Shown here one piece after another: positions 25,640-33,707 of a DNA stretch of 64,000 bases (the first letter of the stretch is position 1; each line of letters opens with the position of its first letter). The notes under the pieces are model-generated. The model was not told the origin of the DNA. It saw only the letters and a program-made list of their open reading frames with translations, and searched no databases. Where the stretch lies: the NCBI GenBank assembly GCA_046964515.1, contig JBKUYM010000008.1:1-64000 (forward strand), written 5' to 3'. Made by a program: the position numbers and the translations under genes. This stretch comes from UMGS1663 sp046964515 (GTDB lineage: Bacteria > Bacillota > Clostridia > TANB77 > CAG-508).

Positions 25640-26779
25640 ATGAAAAAGAAAATAATAGCTTGTAGTATGATTATAGGATTAGTAGCATATTTATACTCTT
25701 TTTCTATTGTACAAGCAGAAACTTTAGGAGAACAAAAAGAAAATCTACAAAATCAGATACAAGAAAGTACGAATCAATTAGAGTATGTACAAGGAGAATT
25801 ATCTAGTACAGTGATACAAATACAAAAATTAGAGGACCAAATACAAACAGCTCAAAAAGAAATTGATAGTTTTGATGGACAATTGAAAGAATTACAAGTT
25901 AAAGTGGAAGAGACTACTAGAAATTTAGAAAATCTAGAACAAGAATATGATGAAAATGAAAAATTATTAGAAGAAAGACTAGTGGTGTTATACGAATCAG
26001 GAGAAACTACCTATTTAGATATGTTATTGCAATCTGCTAGTTTAACGGAATTTTTATCAAATTATTATACAATTCAACAAGTCGTAGAGACAGATACAGA
26101 ATTATTAGAAAATATTTCTAATCAAAAGATACAAGTAGAAAAAACAAAAAATGAATTAGAAGAACAAAAATCCAATTTAAAATTGTTAAAGGCTAAAAAA
26201 GAACAAACCTATATTGTTATGCAGAACAACAAAACGATTCAAGAAAATTATAGCAACCAGCTTTCGGATAGTGAAAAGGAATTACAAAAAAAGATTGAAG
26301 AATATAGGGCAGAAGAACAACGTGTAGAAAATTTAATTCAGTTGGCAGCAGGGCAAGGTTATGAGGGAGAATATACTGGTGGCATTATGGCATGGCCAAT
26401 TGCTAAAAGTGGTACATACATTACTTCTCCTTTTGGTAATCGAGAGCATCCTATACAAGGGGTAGTAAAATTACACTCTGGTATAGATATTGGAAATGCA
26501 GGATTTGGTGCACCCGTTATTGCAGCAGCAGATGGTATTGTCACTTTAGCAAGCTATAATGGTGGATATGGAAATTGTGTTATGATTAATCATGGAAATG
26601 GCATTTCTACTTTGTATGGACATGGACAGAAAATCTTAACAACAGTAGGAACACAAGTGAAAAAAGGTGATTTAATTATGGAAGTAGGATCAACGGGAAA
26701 TTCTACAGGTCCACATTTACATTTTGAAGTAAGAGTAAATGGAACTGCAGTTAATCCAATACCATATTTACAAGAATAA
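25640..26779 (+). CDS. EnvC-like M23 peptidoglycan hydrolase or activator (second copy)
   Basis: The 379-residue paralogue of the preceding protein has the same plan. It has a signal peptide to about residue 26 (VQAET), a coiled coil near 27-235 containing the shared EERLVVLYESGETTYLDMLL segment, and an M23 domain with HSGIDIGN near 281-288 and GPHLHFEVRV near 359-368. The zinc ligands are intact. The tandem copies differ most in the linker and catalytic domain, suggesting division of labour in cell separation. GGGAGGT precedes the start. Confidence 0.92.
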   Translation: MKKKIIACSMIIGLVAYLYSFSIVQAETLGEQKENLQNQIQESTNQLEYVQGELSSTVIQIQKLEDQIQTAQKEIDSFDGQLKELQVKVEETTRNLENLEQEYDENEKLLEERLVVLYESGETTYLDMLLQSASLTEFLSNYYTIQQVVETDTELLENISNQKIQVEKTKNELEEQKSNLKLLKAKKEQTYIVMQNNKTIQENYSNQLSDSEKELQKKIEEYRAEEQRVENLIQLAAGQGYEGEYTGGIMAWPIAKSGTYITSPFGNREHPIQGVVKLHSGIDIGNAGFGAPVIAAADGIVTLASYNGGYGNCVMINHGNGISTLYGHGQKILTTVGTQVKKGDLIMEVGSTGNSTGPHLHFEVRVNGTAVNPIPYLQE

Positions 26780-26909
26780 ACGAAAAAAGTAGAAGTTGGA
26801 AATAAAGGGGACAAAAAATGAATTAGAAAATAATCCTTTATTTTCTAACTTCTAAATTTTTGAATTTAGGTATATAATATAAGAACAAAGGGATAGAGGA
26901 GGAAAAAAA

Positions 26910-28112
26910 TTGAATTCAGAAAAGGCACAAAAAATATATAAAATTATTATGTTAGTGGTATTAACAGCCGTTATTACCTTTATGATTACTTCATTAGTTA
27001 TGTATAATGTTGTTGGAAAAAATAGTATTAAATATGTTACGGTATCAGGAGAAAGTTCTTCTTTAGCAAAAACATTTTCCTATTTAAAGTCTTTTATAGA
27101 AAAAAATTATATAGGAGATATAGATGAACAAAAAATGGCAGAAGAAGCTATAAAAGGATATATAAAAGGAATAGGAGATGAGTATTCTGAATATATCGCT
27201 TCAGATGAGATGAAAGAATTTATGGAAGATACAAATGGAAAATATGTAGGAATTGGTATTTATATTGCCAATAATACTGAAACTAATCAAATTGTTGTGT
27301 TAATGCCAATGGAAGGTTCACCAGCCCAAAAAGCAGGTCTACAAACAGGAGATATTATTGTTAAAATTAATGGAGAAGAATATAAGGGAGATCAATTAAC
27401 AGAAGCTTCTAATACGATGAAAGGCGAAGAGGGAACAAAAGTAAAATTAGAAATTTTAAGAGGAGAACAAACTTTAGAAATTGAAGTGGAAAGAGAGAAT
27501 ATAAAAGTAAACCATATAGAATCAGAAATGTTATCTCATAAAATTGGGTATATAAAATTATCTACTTTTGATTCCGGAGCAGCAGAAGAATTTAAAAATA
27601 AGTATGAAGAATTAGAAAAACAAGGTGCTAAATCCCTAATTATAGATTTAAGAAATAATGGAGGCGGTTTAGTAAAAGAAGCTACTGATATTGCAGATAT
27701 GATGGTAGAGAAAGGAAAGACATTATTAATTACTTCTAGTAAAGGAGAAGCAGAAGAAATTACAAAAGCAGAAAAAGATAGAAGCATAACCGTACCAGTA
27801 GTTGTTTTAGTTAATAAAAATTCAGCGAGTGCATCAGAGATATTAGCAGCAGCTTTAAAAGAGAGTGATAACGCAGAAATAGTGGGAGAAAAAACCTATG
27901 GAAAAGGTGTTATCCAAACAATTTATACACTTTCTGATGGTAGTGGATTAAAATTAACAACTAATGAATATTTTACACCAAATCATAATGTAATTAATAA
28001 AGTGGGTATTACACCAGATGTAGAAGTAAGCTTACCAGAGGGAAAAACACTTTATACAATTGAAGATTCCGAAGATACACAATTACAAAAAGCGGTAGAA
28101 TTATTAAAATAG
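26910..28112 (+). CDS. C-terminal processing peptidase (S41 family)
   Basis: The 400-residue protein has an N-terminal membrane anchor near residue 10-35, a PDZ domain near 105-185 (GIGIYIAN...SPAQKAGLQTGDIIVKINGEEY), and an S41 protease domain. The catalytic Ser lies in NKNSASASEILAAAL near residue 300-314 and the Lys in YGKGVIQTIY near 330-339. CtpA/CtpB enzymes in the Bacillus group process cell wall hydrolases or sporulation signals. Its position after ftsEX and the two M23 proteins suggests that it regulates their turnover. The start is TTG, with AGGAGGA upstream. Confidence 0.93.
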   Translation: MNSEKAQKIYKIIMLVVLTAVITFMITSLVMYNVVGKNSIKYVTVSGESSSLAKTFSYLKSFIEKNYIGDIDEQKMAEEAIKGYIKGIGDEYSEYIASDEMKEFMEDTNGKYVGIGIYIANNTETNQIVVLMPMEGSPAQKAGLQTGDIIVKINGEEYKGDQLTEASNTMKGEEGTKVKLEILRGEQTLEIEVERENIKVNHIESEMLSHKIGYIKLSTFDSGAAEEFKNKYEELEKQGAKSLIIDLRNNGGGLVKEATDIADMMVEKGKTLLITSSKGEAEEITKAEKDRSITVPVVVLVNKNSASASEILAAALKESDNAEIVGEKTYGKGVIQTIYTLSDGSGLKLTTNEYFTPNHNVINKVGITPDVEVSLPEGKTLYTIEDSEDTQLQKAVELLK

Positions 28113-28121
28113 AGAAAATAT

Positions 28122-28165
28122 AAAAATTACCAAAAAAGGAATAGCCTATTTGGTAATTTTTTTTA
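28122..28165. terminator. Terminator after the S41 protease gene
   Basis: AAAATTACCAAA and TTTGGTAATTTT arms are followed by T residues. Confidence 0.85.
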
Positions 28166-28206
28166 ATAAAAAGTATAAAAATAATACAAAAAATTTAAAA
28201 TAAGTA

Positions 28207-28235
28207 TTGACAATCATTCTAAAATTTAGTATACT
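28207..28235 (+). promoter_or_regulatory. Promoter of the tRNA-Val-Asp-Phe cluster
   Basis: TTGACA (28207-28212) and TATACT (28230-28235), spacer 17 bp, 20 bases before tRNA-Val. Confidence 0.8.
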
Positions 28236-28255
28236 TAATCTCGTCGAAAGGAAAC

Positions 28256-28331
28256 GGTCGCTTAGCTCAGCTGGGAGAGCATCTGCCTTACAAGCAGGGG
28301 GTCATAGGTTCGAGCCCTATAGCGACCACCA
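28256..28331 (+). tRNA. trnV: tRNA-Val (anticodon TAC)
   Basis: The acceptor stem is GGTCGCT / AGCGACC with encoded CCA. The D-arm is AGCTCAGCTGGGAGAGC, the anticodon loop CTTACAA, and the T-arm carries GGTTCGAGCCC. The length is 76 nt. Confidence 0.97.
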
Positions 28332-28374
28332 TTTTCTTAAAAAAATTTAGTTTACCTAAATTTTTTTATTTTAC

Positions 28375-28451
28375 GGCCTGGTAGTTCAGTTGGTTAGAAC
28401 GCTAGCCTGTCACGCTAGAGGTCGACGGTTCGAGCCCGTTCCAGGTCGCCA
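28375..28451 (+). tRNA. trnD: tRNA-Asp (anticodon GTC)
   Basis: The acceptor stem is GGCCTGG / CCAGGTC with encoded CCA. The anticodon loop is CTGTCAC and the T-arm contains GGTTCGAGCCC. The length is 77 nt. Confidence 0.97.
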
Positions 28452-28465
28452 TTTTTTTTATATAT

Positions 28466-28541
28466 GCCTCGATAGCTCAGTTGGTAGAGCAAGGGACTGA
28501 AAATCCCTGTGTCACTGGTTCGATTCCCGTTCGAGGCACCA
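28466..28541 (+). tRNA. trnF: tRNA-Phe (anticodon GAA)
   Basis: The acceptor stem is GCCTCGA / TCGAGGC with encoded CCA. The anticodon loop is CTGAAAA. The length is 76 nt. Confidence 0.97.
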
Positions 28542-28576
28542 AAGATAATATTGAAACATTAGACAAAAAGACGATT

Positions 28577-28604
28577 AAATCGACTGTAAAAGGTCGATTT
28601 TTTT
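28577..28604 (+). terminator. Terminator of the tRNA cluster
   Basis: AAATCGAC and GGTCGATTT arms are followed by T residues. Confidence 0.75.
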
Positions 28605-28687
28605 CATGCTTAAGTTATTGAAATCAGTGGGGAAAGAAATAGTATTTAATATTACATTTGTATTAATATCAAATGGTTAACTAATTA

Positions 28688-28728
28688 TAGCCACTATACT
28701 TTTTGCATAAAAGAAAGTATAGTGGCTA
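28688..28728. terminator. 15-bp inverted repeat downstream of the 28740 gene
   Basis: TAGCCACTATACTTT and AAAGTATAGTGGCTA form a perfect 15-bp stem with an 11-base loop. It lies just beyond the stop of the minus-strand gene, so it may terminate or stabilise that transcript, although the T-run is weak. Confidence 0.55.
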
Positions 28729-28739
28729 CAGGATAATGC

Positions 28740-28982
28740 TTACAACTTAAAAGAAAAAGAGTTATTTTCACCTTGCAATTGTGTGTATGTTCCCAGATTA
28801 CTAGCAAATCTGCGAACTCTTTTTTCCTTTAATTCTAATGAAGTATGAACGATGATATTTTTCCCTTCTGAACGAATCATTACAGGTTCTACTGAAAAAA
28901 TATTTTTGAATGCAGATTTAATCCGTATATTAGATAATCCTTTACAACCTTTTTGTGGCATAATACAAATTCGATTTAACAT
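28740..28982 (-). CDS. Small accessory hypothetical protein with an in-frame CGG
   Basis: The 80-residue protein is basic, with three Cys or Met-rich features near the N-terminus (ICIMPQKGCKG). I recognise no family. TAGGAGGT before the ATG and 15-base spacing from the upstream gene indicate a two-gene operon. Arg codons include CGA, CGT, CGC and one CGG at 28923-28925, unlike the core genes, which use mostly AGA. A +1 shift at the CGG would stop after about ten codons. It was probably acquired with its neighbour. Confidence 0.6.
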   Translation of the reverse strand: MLNRICIMPQKGCKGLSNIRIKSAFKNIFSVEPVMIRSEGKNIIVHTSLELKEKRVRRFASNLGTYTQLQGENNSFSFKL

Positions 28983-28997
28983 TCTTATACCTCCTAT

Positions 28998-29231
28998 TTA
29001 CAGACAGAGCCCATATACAGACTGGAACCAATCGAGAACCTCTAAGCGAACTACTGCAGTCAATTTAGGTGACCAGTTGTCTAATGTGTCTAAAACTGTT
29101 TGAATAATACACTGAATCATACTTCCTGATACTCTGCCCATTCGACAGTCATCTTTACAATCATATAACTGTTCTTCAAGGCAATCTGCTACTTCTTGTG
29201 CAATTTCGCTCATTTCAAAATATTTCTGCAT
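28998..29231 (-). CDS. Small Cys-containing accessory hypothetical protein
   Basis: From the ATG at 29231 (AAGGAGG upstream; TTG at 29237 is too close to that site) the protein has 77 residues. It is acidic and helical, with Cys in ADCLEE, YDCKDDCRMG, IQC and a final YGLCL. I recognise no family. It is the first gene of a two-gene unit with 28740-28982 and has a strong hairpin in its 5' leader. Codon use differs from the core genes. Confidence 0.6.
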   Translation of the reverse strand: MQKYFEMSEIAQEVADCLEEQLYDCKDDCRMGRVSGSMIQCIIQTVLDTLDNWSPKLTAVVRLEVLDWFQSVYGLCL

Positions 29232-29253
29232 TATCAATTCCTCCTTTTTATTA

Positions 29254-29275
29254 TTCGGAGGTTTATACCTCCGAA
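29254..29275 (-). promoter_or_regulatory. 5' leader hairpin containing an anti-Shine-Dalgarno
   Basis: TTCGGAGGT and ACCTCCGAA form a perfect 9-bp stem with a four-base loop, eight bases upstream of the AAGGAGG of the 29231 gene. The CCTCC arm could pair with either its own stem partner or the Shine-Dalgarno. From here to 29637 I see no gene, only AT-rich sequence. Confidence 0.55.
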
Positions 29276-29637
29276 AAAAATCCTTTTTTCAAAGGTACAA
29301 CAATATGGTTACTAATAATATTATAACAAATTTGCATAAAGAAGAATGCTAAATTATGTATATCATATATTATAAAAATAAAAGTTATTTTTATAATTTC
29401 ATTATCATGTAAAATTCTATTATATTCTAAAGCGTAAGATAGAAAATAATCATAAGCATCAGTAATGATATTGTTTATGATGGTTATTATCAAACAATTT
29501 CTTAACAAAAAGAAGAAAAAACTTAAGAAAGTAAACACATAAACAACACAAATTCTTTACTTAAAATGCAATAAAAGAACAACCAAAAAACACAATGCAT
29601 GGATATAATAAAGACAACAAAGGAGGGAGGAAAAAAT

Positions 29638-29649
29638 ATGAAAAAGTAA
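29638..29649 (+). other. Three-codon mini-ORF (MKK-stop) behind a strong ribosome binding site
   Basis: AAAGGAGGGAGG precedes ATG-AAA-AAG-TAA. A second mini-ORF, MQKK-stop, at 29665-29679 ends in TGA that overlaps the ATG of the next gene. Both may be remnants or translational leaders. Confidence 0.4.
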
Positions 29650-29676
29650 AAAAGAAAGGAAGGTAATGCAGAAAAA

Positions 29677-29907
29677 ATGAATGTGAAAATAATAGGATCC
29701 AATTGTAAAAATGGAATGCAATTATATAAAATGACGACAAGAGCCATAGAAAGTGTAGGAGGTGATATAAAGATTGAAAAATTAGATGATCATCATGCAA
29801 TTGAGAGATATAATGTAAAAAATATACCGGGCTTAGTAATTAATGATAAATTAGTAAGTCAAGGAAAAGTACTTTCAGAAAGAGAAATTAGTAAGATATT
29901 ACAATAG
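29677..29907 (+). CDS. Thioredoxin-like protein with a monothiol active site
   Basis: The 76-residue protein resembles the small MTH895/TM0996-type thioredoxin fold: IIGSNCKNGMQL at the N-terminus, and the cis-Pro loop NIPGLVINDKLVSQGKV near residue 48-64. The usual CxxC is CKNG, so only one Cys remains. It may therefore act by glutathionylation-like or metal-binding chemistry instead of dithiol exchange. It has two mini-ORFs directly upstream. Codon use is like that of the core. Confidence 0.75.
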   Translation: MNVKIIGSNCKNGMQLYKMTTRAIESVGGDIKIEKLDDHHAIERYNVKNIPGLVINDKLVSQGKVLSEREISKILQ

Positions 29908-29984
29908 AAATAAAAAAAGAAGAAAGGATGTGGATGCTTATACGTTTTTTGTAAAAATCCTAAAATGTTAATGATCCCCTTTGA

Positions 29985-30013
29985 AAATACCCTAAAATAC
30001 TAGGGTATTTTTT
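29985..30013 (+). terminator. Terminator downstream of the thioredoxin-like gene
   Basis: AAATACCCTA and TAGGGTATTT arms around AAATAC, followed by T residues. Confidence 0.85.
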
Positions 30014-30041
30014 ATGTAAAATTTTTGATAACACGATAATA

Positions 30042-30080
30042 ATCTGAAAAAGAGATAATCTCCATTTCAGATATTTTTTT
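30042..30080 (+). terminator. Second hairpin with T-run upstream of dapF
   Basis: ATCTGAAA and TTTCAGAT arms enclose a smaller GAGAT/ATCTC hairpin and are followed by a seven-T run. It could be a second terminator or part of a dapF leader. Confidence 0.5.
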
Positions 30081-30180
30081 AATGAGAATCTTTCTTTTTT
30101 AGAAAACATATGATAAAATAATAAACGATAAGATGTAATTACATTTTATTGGCTATTAATACCCTTAAGAGGTGAAGAAG

Positions 30181-31036
30181 ATGATAAAATTTACAAAAAT
30201 GCATGGGCTAGGAAATGACTATGTCTATATTGATTGCACAAAAAATGGGCACAAAATAGAACATCCGTCAGACCTAGCTCGATTTGTTAGTGACAGACAC
30301 TTTGGAATAGGATCAGATGGTCTGATTCTAATAGAAGACAGTAAAATAGCTGACTTCAAAATGAGAATTTTTAATTATGATGGTAGTGAAGCAGAAATGT
30401 GTGGCAACGGTATTCGCTGTGTGCGGAAAGTTTATTTATGATAAGCAATTGTCTAATAAACAAACTTTAGTTATTGAAACTTTAGGAGGCATACGCATCT
30501 TATATCTACAAGTTGAAAGTGGAAAAGTAGTAGCAGCAACTGTGGATATGGGGGAACCTATATTTGATGTGGAAAAAATTCCAGTTATTTGTGAGAATGC
30601 GGTAAAAGAAGAGTTTCCTTTAATGGCTATAACAGCATTAGACAAAACTTTTGATTTCCATTTTGTATCTGTAGGAAATCCACATGCTATGACAATTGTA
30701 GAAAACGTAAAGGATTTTCCTGTACAAATTTATGGACCGATTTTAGAAATAGATAAACATTTTCCGAATAAGTCCAATATAGAATTTATAGAACTAGTGG
30801 ATAGAAACCATATAAAAATGAGAGTTTGGGAGAGAGGCTCTGGTGAGACGATGGCATGTGGTACTGCAGCTACTGCTTGTGTAGCCGCTTGTGTGAAAAG
30901 CAATTTAATAGATAGAAAAGCACAAGTAGAATTATTAGGTGGTGTATTAGAATTTGAATGGAAAACAGATAATCATATTTATATGACTGGTCCTGCAACA
31001 AAAGTTTTTGAAGGGAAATTTAATGAAGAGGAATAA
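30181..31036 (+). CDS. dapF: Diaminopimelate epimerase, requires a +1 frameshift at a CGG codon
   Basis: DapF converts LL- to meso-diaminopimelate for lysine and peptidoglycan synthesis. From ATG 30181 (AGAGGTG upstream) the zero frame runs to the catalytic AEMCGNGIRC (Cys74), then meets CGG at codon 82 (30424-30426) and stops at 30439. Skipping the C gives VGKFIYDKQ and an uninterrupted frame to 31036, with GNPHAMT near residue 166-172 and the second catalytic Cys in ETMACGTAAT near 226. The fused length of 284 is normal. Both Cys are needed for the two-base mechanism, so function requires the shift. Conservation after the shift argues against an old pseudogene. A sequencing error is possible but would have to mimic the two M23 sites. 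Confidence 0.85.
30424..30426 (+). other. +1 frameshift site at CGG in dapF
   Basis: The sequence reads GTG-CGG-AAA in the initial frame. Omitting the C gives GTG-GGA-AAG (Val-Gly-Lys), as in other DapF proteins. The zero frame ends 15 bases later with TGA. Confidence 0.75.
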
Positions 31037-31041
31037 AGAAA

Positions 31042-32304
31042 ATGAGTAAGTTAAAAAGGAATAAACAAAGTATTTTATTATTATTAGCTGTTGTTATAGG
31101 AGCTCTAGCAGGTATTTTCTTAAAAGATAAAGTAGAAGTAGTAAAGCCATTAGGAGATATATTCATTAATTTAATTTTTATGATTATGCCACTATTAATC
31201 TTTTTTAGTATTGCTAGCTGTGTATTAAACATGAAAGAACAAAAAAGACTAAAAAAAGTAATCATTACAGCTTTCATTATATTTATACTGATGTCTATAA
31301 TATCTACATTAATAGGCTTACTATCCCTATTTACTAATATTAGAATAGAACAAGAAGCAGATATGATTAGCGGTGAAGAATTAACCCATATAGAAACACA
31401 AACAAATGAAACAAATAAAAACGTATTTGAGCAAGTAGCTAATATTTTTACCGTTTCAGACTTTTCTAAATTATGGAATCGTGAAAATATGATTGCATTA
31501 ATTACTTTTTCATTATTATTTGGTATAGCTACATTATTAACAAAAGAAAAAGGAAAAGCAGTTAAAGAATTTTTAATAAGTGGTAATGAAATTATAATGA
31601 AATTTGTTTCTATTATTATGTACTATGCACCAATAGGACTAGGATGCTATTTTGCTAATATTGTAGCAAACATAGGAGGTAGCATTATAATAGAATACAT
31701 AAAAATATTAGTCATATATATGATACTAGCGGGTGTTATGTTTTTTGGAATATATAGTGTGATTATTCTTTTTATAGGGGGGAAAGGGGCATTAAAAGAT
31801 TTCTGGAAACAAATTTTACCTACTGCAATCATGGCTTTGTCAACGGGATCTAGTGCTATTACGATACCTATTAATATACAAGCTTGTAAAAGAATAGGCA
31901 TACCGGAAGATATTGCAGAATTGGTAATACCACTTGGTATTAATGTACATAAAGATGGTTCTACAATAGGTGCAGTTTTAAAAATTGTATTTCTATTTGC
32001 TCTATGCGGAAAACTGGTTATTGATTTTCCAACGATTTTAGGAATAATAGGTGTAACATTAGTGGTATCGTTACTGATGGGGGCTGTACCAGGTGCTGGC
32101 TTAGCTTCTGAAATGCTGATTTTAACAATATATGGCTTTCCTGCAAGTTTAATCGGGGTAATAACCATTATTGGAAATTTAATAGATGCACCAGGTGCTG
32201 TTTTGAATTCTGTGGGAAATACAGTAGCGGCCATGCTTACTACAAGAATAGTAGACGGAAAAAATGGGATGAGAAAGGAAGAAGTTAAAAATGAAATTAA
32301 ATGA
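31042..32304 (+). CDS. Dicarboxylate/amino acid:cation symporter (DAACS family)
   Basis: The 420-residue protein has eight or more transmembrane segments and the family signature near residue 265-310 (ALSTGSSAITIPI and VIPLGINVHKDGSTIG), with a C-terminal re-entrant region GNLIDAPGAVLNSVGN. It imports glutamate, aspartate or related substrates with sodium or protons. It starts six bases after dapF and overlaps dapL by 14 bases, which suggests a role linked to lysine/DAP supply, although the substrate is unknown. Confidence 0.93.
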   Translation: MSKLKRNKQSILLLLAVVIGALAGIFLKDKVEVVKPLGDIFINLIFMIMPLLIFFSIASCVLNMKEQKRLKKVIITAFIIFILMSIISTLIGLLSLFTNIRIEQEADMISGEELTHIETQTNETNKNVFEQVANIFTVSDFSKLWNRENMIALITFSLLFGIATLLTKEKGKAVKEFLISGNEIIMKFVSIIMYYAPIGLGCYFANIVANIGGSIIIEYIKILVIYMILAGVMFFGIYSVIILFIGGKGALKDFWKQILPTAIMALSTGSSAITIPINIQACKRIGIPEDIAELVIPLGINVHKDGSTIGAVLKIVFLFALCGKLVIDFPTILGIIGVTLVVSLLMGAVPGAGLASEMLILTIYGFPASLIGVITIIGNLIDAPGAVLNSVGNTVAAMLTTRIVDGKNGMRKEEVKNEIK

Positions 32305-33502
32305 AAATTATTTAAAATTACAAGATAGTTATTTATTTTCAACAATTGCTAGAAAGGTAGCCATATTTCAAGAGAAAAATCCAGATAAAAAAGTGATAAA
32401 ATTAGGAATAGGAGATGTAACACTTCCTATAGCACCAGTGGTAATAGAAGCTATGCATAAAGCGATTGAAGAAATGGGAAATAAAGAGACCTTTAGAGGT
32501 TATGGACCAGAGCAGGGGTATGACTTTTTAAGAGAAAAAATTGTAGAATGGGATTATGAAAAAAGAGGCATATCGATAGAAAAAGAAGAAATTTTTGTAT
32601 CAGATGGTGCTAAATGTGATACGGGAAATTTTCAAGAATTATTTGGAATAGATAATACGATTGCTATTACAGATCCTGTATATCCAGTATATTTAGATAG
32701 TAATGTTATGGCAGGAAGAACGGGTGATTTTCAGAAAGATACTAAACAGTATGAGAAAGTAGTGTATATGCCAGTTACAGCAGAAAATAGTTTTATACCA
32801 GAATTACCAAAAGAACCGGTAGATATTATTTATCTATGCCTTCCTAATAATCCAACAGGTACGGTTTTAAATAGAACCCAATTAAAAAAATGGGTAGATT
32901 ATGCAAAAGAAAATAAATCTATTATTTTATTTGATAGTGCTTATGAAGCTTTTATTACACAAAAAGATATTCCACATAGTATTTATGAAATAGAAGGAGC
33001 TAAAGAAGTTGCTATTGAATTTAGAAGCTTTTCAAAAACAGCAGGTTTTACAGGAATTAGGTGTGCGTATACCGTAGTTCCAAAAGAAATCATGATTCAA
33101 GGAACTTCTTTGAATACTTTGTGGAATAGGAGACAATGCACGAAATTCAATGGAGTACCGTATATAACGCAAAGAGCAGCAGAAGCGATATATACAGAAG
33201 AAGGACAAAAACAAATAAAAGAAAATATAGCTTATTATCAAGAAAATGCTAGAATCATCCGTGAGGGCTTGGAAAAAGCAGGCTATACTATTTACGGAGG
33301 TGTTAATGCACCCTATATATGGTTAAAAGTTCCAGAAAATATGACGTCATGGGAATTTTTTGATAAACTTTTAGAAGAAAAAAATATTGTAGGAACACCA
33401 GGAGCAGGATTTGGACCTAGTGGAGAAGGTTATTTTAGATTAACTGCTTTTGGAAGTAGAGAAAATACCATAGAGGCAATGAAAAGAATAGAAGAAAAAT
33501 AG
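32291..33502 (+). CDS. dapL: LL-diaminopimelate aminotransferase
   Basis: The 403-residue PLP enzyme belongs to the fold-type I aminotransferases. It has the DapL hallmark segments LGIGDVTLPIAP near residue 37-48, ETFRGYGPEQGYDFLRE near 65-81, SDGAKCDTGNFQE near 102-114 and CLPNNPTGTV near 183-192, with the PLP Lys in RSFSKTAGFTG near 246-256. It converts tetrahydrodipicolinate directly to LL-DAP, bypassing succinylated or acetylated intermediates; DapF upstream then makes meso-DAP. The start overlaps the symporter end, indicating coupling. Confidence 0.95.
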   Translation: MKLNENYLKLQDSYLFSTIARKVAIFQEKNPDKKVIKLGIGDVTLPIAPVVIEAMHKAIEEMGNKETFRGYGPEQGYDFLREKIVEWDYEKRGISIEKEEIFVSDGAKCDTGNFQELFGIDNTIAITDPVYPVYLDSNVMAGRTGDFQKDTKQYEKVVYMPVTAENSFIPELPKEPVDIIYLCLPNNPTGTVLNRTQLKKWVDYAKENKSIILFDSAYEAFITQKDIPHSIYEIEGAKEVAIEFRSFSKTAGFTGIRCAYTVVPKEIMIQGTSLNTLWNRRQCTKFNGVPYITQRAAEAIYTEEGQKQIKENIAYYQENARIIREGLEKAGYTIYGGVNAPYIWLKVPENMTSWEFFDKLLEEKNIVGTPGAGFGPSGEGYFRLTAFGSRENTIEAMKRIEEK

Positions 33503-33511
33503 AAAATATAT

Positions 33512-33551
33512 AAAAAAAGTACATTTCTAAGTAAGGGAAATGTACTTTTTT
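33512..33551. terminator. Terminator after dapL
   Basis: AAAAAGTACATTTC and GGAAATGTACTTTTT arms with T-run. Confidence 0.88.
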
Positions 33552-33574
33552 ATGTTATAGTTTTGTATACACAG

Positions 33575-33666
33575 AATAACATAAAAATAATTGAAGATAA
33601 ATGGAAGAAATATGAAAATAAAAACTAAGAGAAAGGATTGACACTAACCAAACGGTAATATAAAAT
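33575..33666 (+). promoter_or_regulatory. Upstream box and promoter with ACC-N4-GGT palindrome
   Basis: TTGACA (33638-33643) and TAAAAT (33661-33666), 17-bp spacer containing ACCAAACGGT at 33647-33656. The upstream box ATAACATAAAAATAATTGAA starts at 33575. This is the third example of this promoter type in the window. Confidence 0.6.
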
Positions 33667-33707
33667 AAAGAATAGGGAATGAAATGCAAAAGAAAAGAGG
33701 AATGAAA

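Noticed and set aside
28238..28560. tRNA cluster as an integration (att) site
   Set aside because: No duplicated tRNA 3' end was seen within the nearby accessory region (28.7-29.3 kb), and no integrase gene lies in the window.
30377..31036. Apparent separate start of the second dapF part
   Set aside because: The upstream residues of that frame overlap the first part and lack a ribosome binding site; the conserved DapF sequence begins exactly at the CGG. One gene with a shift explains it better.
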